Shown here piece by piece: positions 62,168 through 64,000 of a stretch of DNA of 64,000 nt. The stretch is from Ketobacter sp964016105 (GTDB taxonomy: Bacteria > Pseudomonadota > Gammaproteobacteria > Pseudomonadales > Ketobacteraceae): the NCBI GenBank assembly GCA_964016105.1, contig CAXHEX010000019.1:1-64000 (forward strand), read 5' to 3'. The position numbers and the translations under genes were made by a program. How positions within the stretch are numbered: position 1 is the first letter of the stretch; each line of letters starts with the position of its first letter. A model generated the notes under the pieces. The model did not search any database and had not been told where the DNA came from. It saw only the letters and a program-made list of their open reading frames with translations.

Positions 62168-63766
62168 TTAAGAAGTTTGGGAATGGTTTTTTTCGCCGTT
62201 AAAAACAATAACACAATTTCTACCTGACATTTTTGCTCGATACAATCCGGCATCAGCCCGCTCCATAACTTCTTCAGCGGTTTCATCATCCCTTTGCAAT
62301 TCCGCTACTCCCACACTTACCGTAAGATTTAAGTTGTCGCTTCTTACTTGAAATGCTTCTTCTTGCCAACAACGGCGAATTCGCTCAGCCACCAGATAAG
62401 CTCCTTCATTTTCTGCGGACACCAGCACCGCTGCGAATTCCACACCACCCAGACGCCCAAACAAATCAGCTTCCCTTAAATTCTCTTTTACCAGTTCAGC
62501 AAATCGAATAATTACCCGGTCGCCAAAACTATGACCATGCTCGTCATTGACCTGTTTAAAGTTATCCAGCCCAAATATCAACATGGAATAGGGATGCCCG
62601 TAACGCAAAGAACGACGCTGTTCTTTCTGGGCATGCTCAAAGAAACTGCCTCGATTCAAAACACCGGTGAGAGAATCTTTGGTGGCCAATCGCTCCAAAT
62701 CCTGCTGAATCACTTTTCTTTCTGTGACGTCAATAATCGACATGGATATGGAATCAATACCGGAAAAGCGCATGGGGTTTGCCGAGAGTGAAGCCCAAAA
62801 ATTCCTTCCATCTACGGCTTTCATTACGGCTTCCTGTTCCACAGTACTATGGGAGCTCTCCACTTCATTTAGGAACTTCAACTGATCCTCGGGATTCACC
62901 CAAAAATCCTCCGTGTTCATCTCCTGCATCAGGGCACGATTTTGTACACCGAATAATTGATAGGCGCGGGCATTGGCATACAACACGGGATAATTTTGGG
63001 TAATTTCCAGAATGAGAATAGGATAAGGCGCACCATCCAGTATGGAACGTAAACGGTTTTCACTTTGTTTTAATGCCAACTCCGCTAACTTGCGCTCGGT
63101 GATGTCCTGCACGGTGCCCATTTCGCGCACGGGATTACTGGCCTCGCCCAGAAATACCTGACCTGCAAGCCGGATATGCCTCTCGTGACCACCGCCACAG
63201 ACTATGCGATGATCGCATTGATAGCTGCCTCCCCGATAATAAGCCGCCGCAATCACCTCGGTTACTGCTTCCAGGTCGTCCGGGTGCACCATAGATTCGT
63301 AGTGACCTATGCTCATCTCGTTTTTTTCAATCCCCAGCACGGAAAGCGCCTCCGGAGACCAGTAGGTATCACCGGTTTCGAAATCCCGCTCCCAACTCCC
63401 CATTCGGGCAATTCTTTGGGCTTCCCGGAGGTGATTTTTAGACACTCGGAGTCGTTCCTTGTGCTGGTAAAGCAAGGCTTTAAAGCGTAAATAGACAACC
63501 AACAATAACGCCCCCAAGATCAAGCAAACGCAGGCCAGCAACAGAAACAAAGACAAACCAGAACTGATTTGAACGCTTTCATCGCTTAGGATCTCAACGG
63601 CTGCTTCGGCCTCCACCACGCCCATAGCCGCAACAATCCCCATAAAAAGGCCAGATATGTACAGGCGATACTGTTTATATCGCCAACTCAAGTTGCCTAT
63701 ACTGCCGTCAATGCAGATAATGTGGGACAACGAACTTCTCCAAGCGCTACTCCAAAACCGTAGCAC
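62168..63766 (-). CDS. Membrane PAS-PAS-GGDEF protein with variant GGVEF signature
   Basis: An up to 532-residue protein: a signal/TM segment near residues 30-55, a second TM around 70-93, PAS with a PAC-like end (GTVQDITERK), a second PAS (SIIDVTERK) and a GGDEF domain (TGVLNRGSFF). The I-site READ lies five residues before the signature, which reads GGVEF. The third position is normally D or E and helps bind metal, so activity is doubtful. Start uncertain; the Met 42 residues in (63643) is an alternative. No partner gene adjacent. Confidence 0.85.
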   Translation of the reverse strand: MLRFWSSAWRSSLSHIICIDGSIGNLSWRYKQYRLYISGLFMGIVAAMGVVEAEAAVEILSDESVQISSGLSLFLLLACVCLILGALLLVVYLRFKALLYQHKERLRVSKNHLREAQRIARMGSWERDFETGDTYWSPEALSVLGIEKNEMSIGHYESMVHPDDLEAVTEVIAAAYYRGGSYQCDHRIVCGGGHERHIRLAGQVFLGEASNPVREMGTVQDITERKLAELALKQSENRLRSILDGAPYPILILEITQNYPVLYANARAYQLFGVQNRALMQEMNTEDFWVNPEDQLKFLNEVESSHSTVEQEAVMKAVDGRNFWASLSANPMRFSGIDSISMSIIDVTERKVIQQDLERLATKDSLTGVLNRGSFFEHAQKEQRRSLRYGHPYSMLIFGLDNFKQVNDEHGHSFGDRVIIRFAELVKENLREADLFGRLGGVEFAAVLVSAENEGAYLVAERIRRCWQEEAFQVRSDNLNLTVSVGVAELQRDDETAEEVMERADAGLYRAKMSGRNCVIVFNGEKNHSQTS

Positions 63767-63851
63767 TTAGTATAGACAACCAAAGTGGAAGCAATTGGTC
63801 CCCATTTAAGGCTAGAATCATACTTTAGCAGTGGTCATCTTCGGAACTTGC

Positions 63852-64000
63852 ATGTTGGCACGCAAAATTCTCGTAGTTTTATTTTTAATCGTTTTAAGTG
63901 CTAAGCTGGGCGCCACGGAAACGGAGCCCGACGAGCTGCCAAATGTTGTGCCGCCCCCAAAACAGAAACCGAAAGACCACACTCATAATAGCGATACCAC
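63852..64000 (+). CDS. Partial secreted protein at right edge
   Basis: An ATG at 63852 opens a frame with a typical signal peptide (LARKILVVLFLIVLSAKLGA), then an acidic, Pro/Lys-rich stretch (TEPDELP, PPPKQKPKDHTH). Only 49 codons are in the window. It is divergent from the PAS/GGDEF gene. Function cannot be judged from this start. Confidence 0.5.
   Translation, partial: MLARKILVVLFLIVLSAKLGATETEPDELPNVVPPPKQKPKDHTHNSDT

Overview
The window looks like chromosome of a free-living, probably marine gammaproteobacterium of the Alcanivorax/Ketobacter/Marinobacter kind. This is inferred from the gene set, not from a marker gene: glucosylglycerol osmolyte synthesis, FabV enoyl reductase, lipid and acyl-CoA genes, an MMPL exporter, Cus-type copper efflux, and many c-di-GMP proteins. 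No rRNA, tRNA, CRISPR array or prophage was seen.

Layout. 0-6 kb: a 7TMR-DISM/GGDEF sensor broken at the left edge, two hotdog thioesterases, and an operon of a nitrobindin-like protein, two DUF1538 membrane proteins, a PII-like protein and a CBS protein. 6-11 kb: a Nif11-type small protein, a 270-bp MITE-like element, an IsdG/HmoA-like enzyme, and a run of NifX-like protein, AAA+ ATPase, unknown protein and GST. 11-16 kb: a giant Ser/Thr kinase/ATPase/GAF/diguanylate cyclase cut in two by one in-frame amber codon. 16-24 kb: an M14-like peptidase with a retropepsin-like partner, an orphan biotin-dependent carboxylase alpha subunit, an Hpt protein, and an amidoligase/GATase/membrane protein/glycosyltransferase row. 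24-30.6 kb: a cusCBA-type operon led by a Cys-rich protein. 30.7-33.1 kb: an acyl-CoA dehydrogenase divergent from an AraC regulator. 33.3-38.4 kb: a glucosylglycerol cluster behind a consensus sigma-54 promoter. 38.5-43.6 kb: an octaheme HAO-family cytochrome with a NapC-type tetraheme partner, lying between a relic and an intact copy of a 2-oxoacid oxidoreductase beta gene. 43.8-54 kb: FabV, MMPL exporter with TetR, a large chemoreceptor, a DUF2959 lipoprotein, a HopJ-family protein and a reductase. 54-64 kb: MarR/MATE, an EAL protein beside a PilZ protein fused to an acyl-ACP-reductase-like domain, Fpr with a divergent LysR regulator, and a PAS/GGDEF protein.

Best candidates for something undescribed: (1) the PilZ/acyl-reductase-like fusion next to an EAL phosphodiesterase, suggesting c-di-GMP control of a reductase; (2) RpoN control of glucosylglycerol metabolism; (3) the nif-flavoured module with no nitrogenase genes; (4) the DUF1538/PII/CBS/nitrobindin operon; (5) the amidoligase row. 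Genome-plasticity signals are the MITE, the direct repeats around the cytochrome genes, the seamless stop in the kinase/cyclase gene, and several 13-18 bp tandem repeats at gene ends. All calls come from reading the sequence and from memory of protein families; no database search was run.
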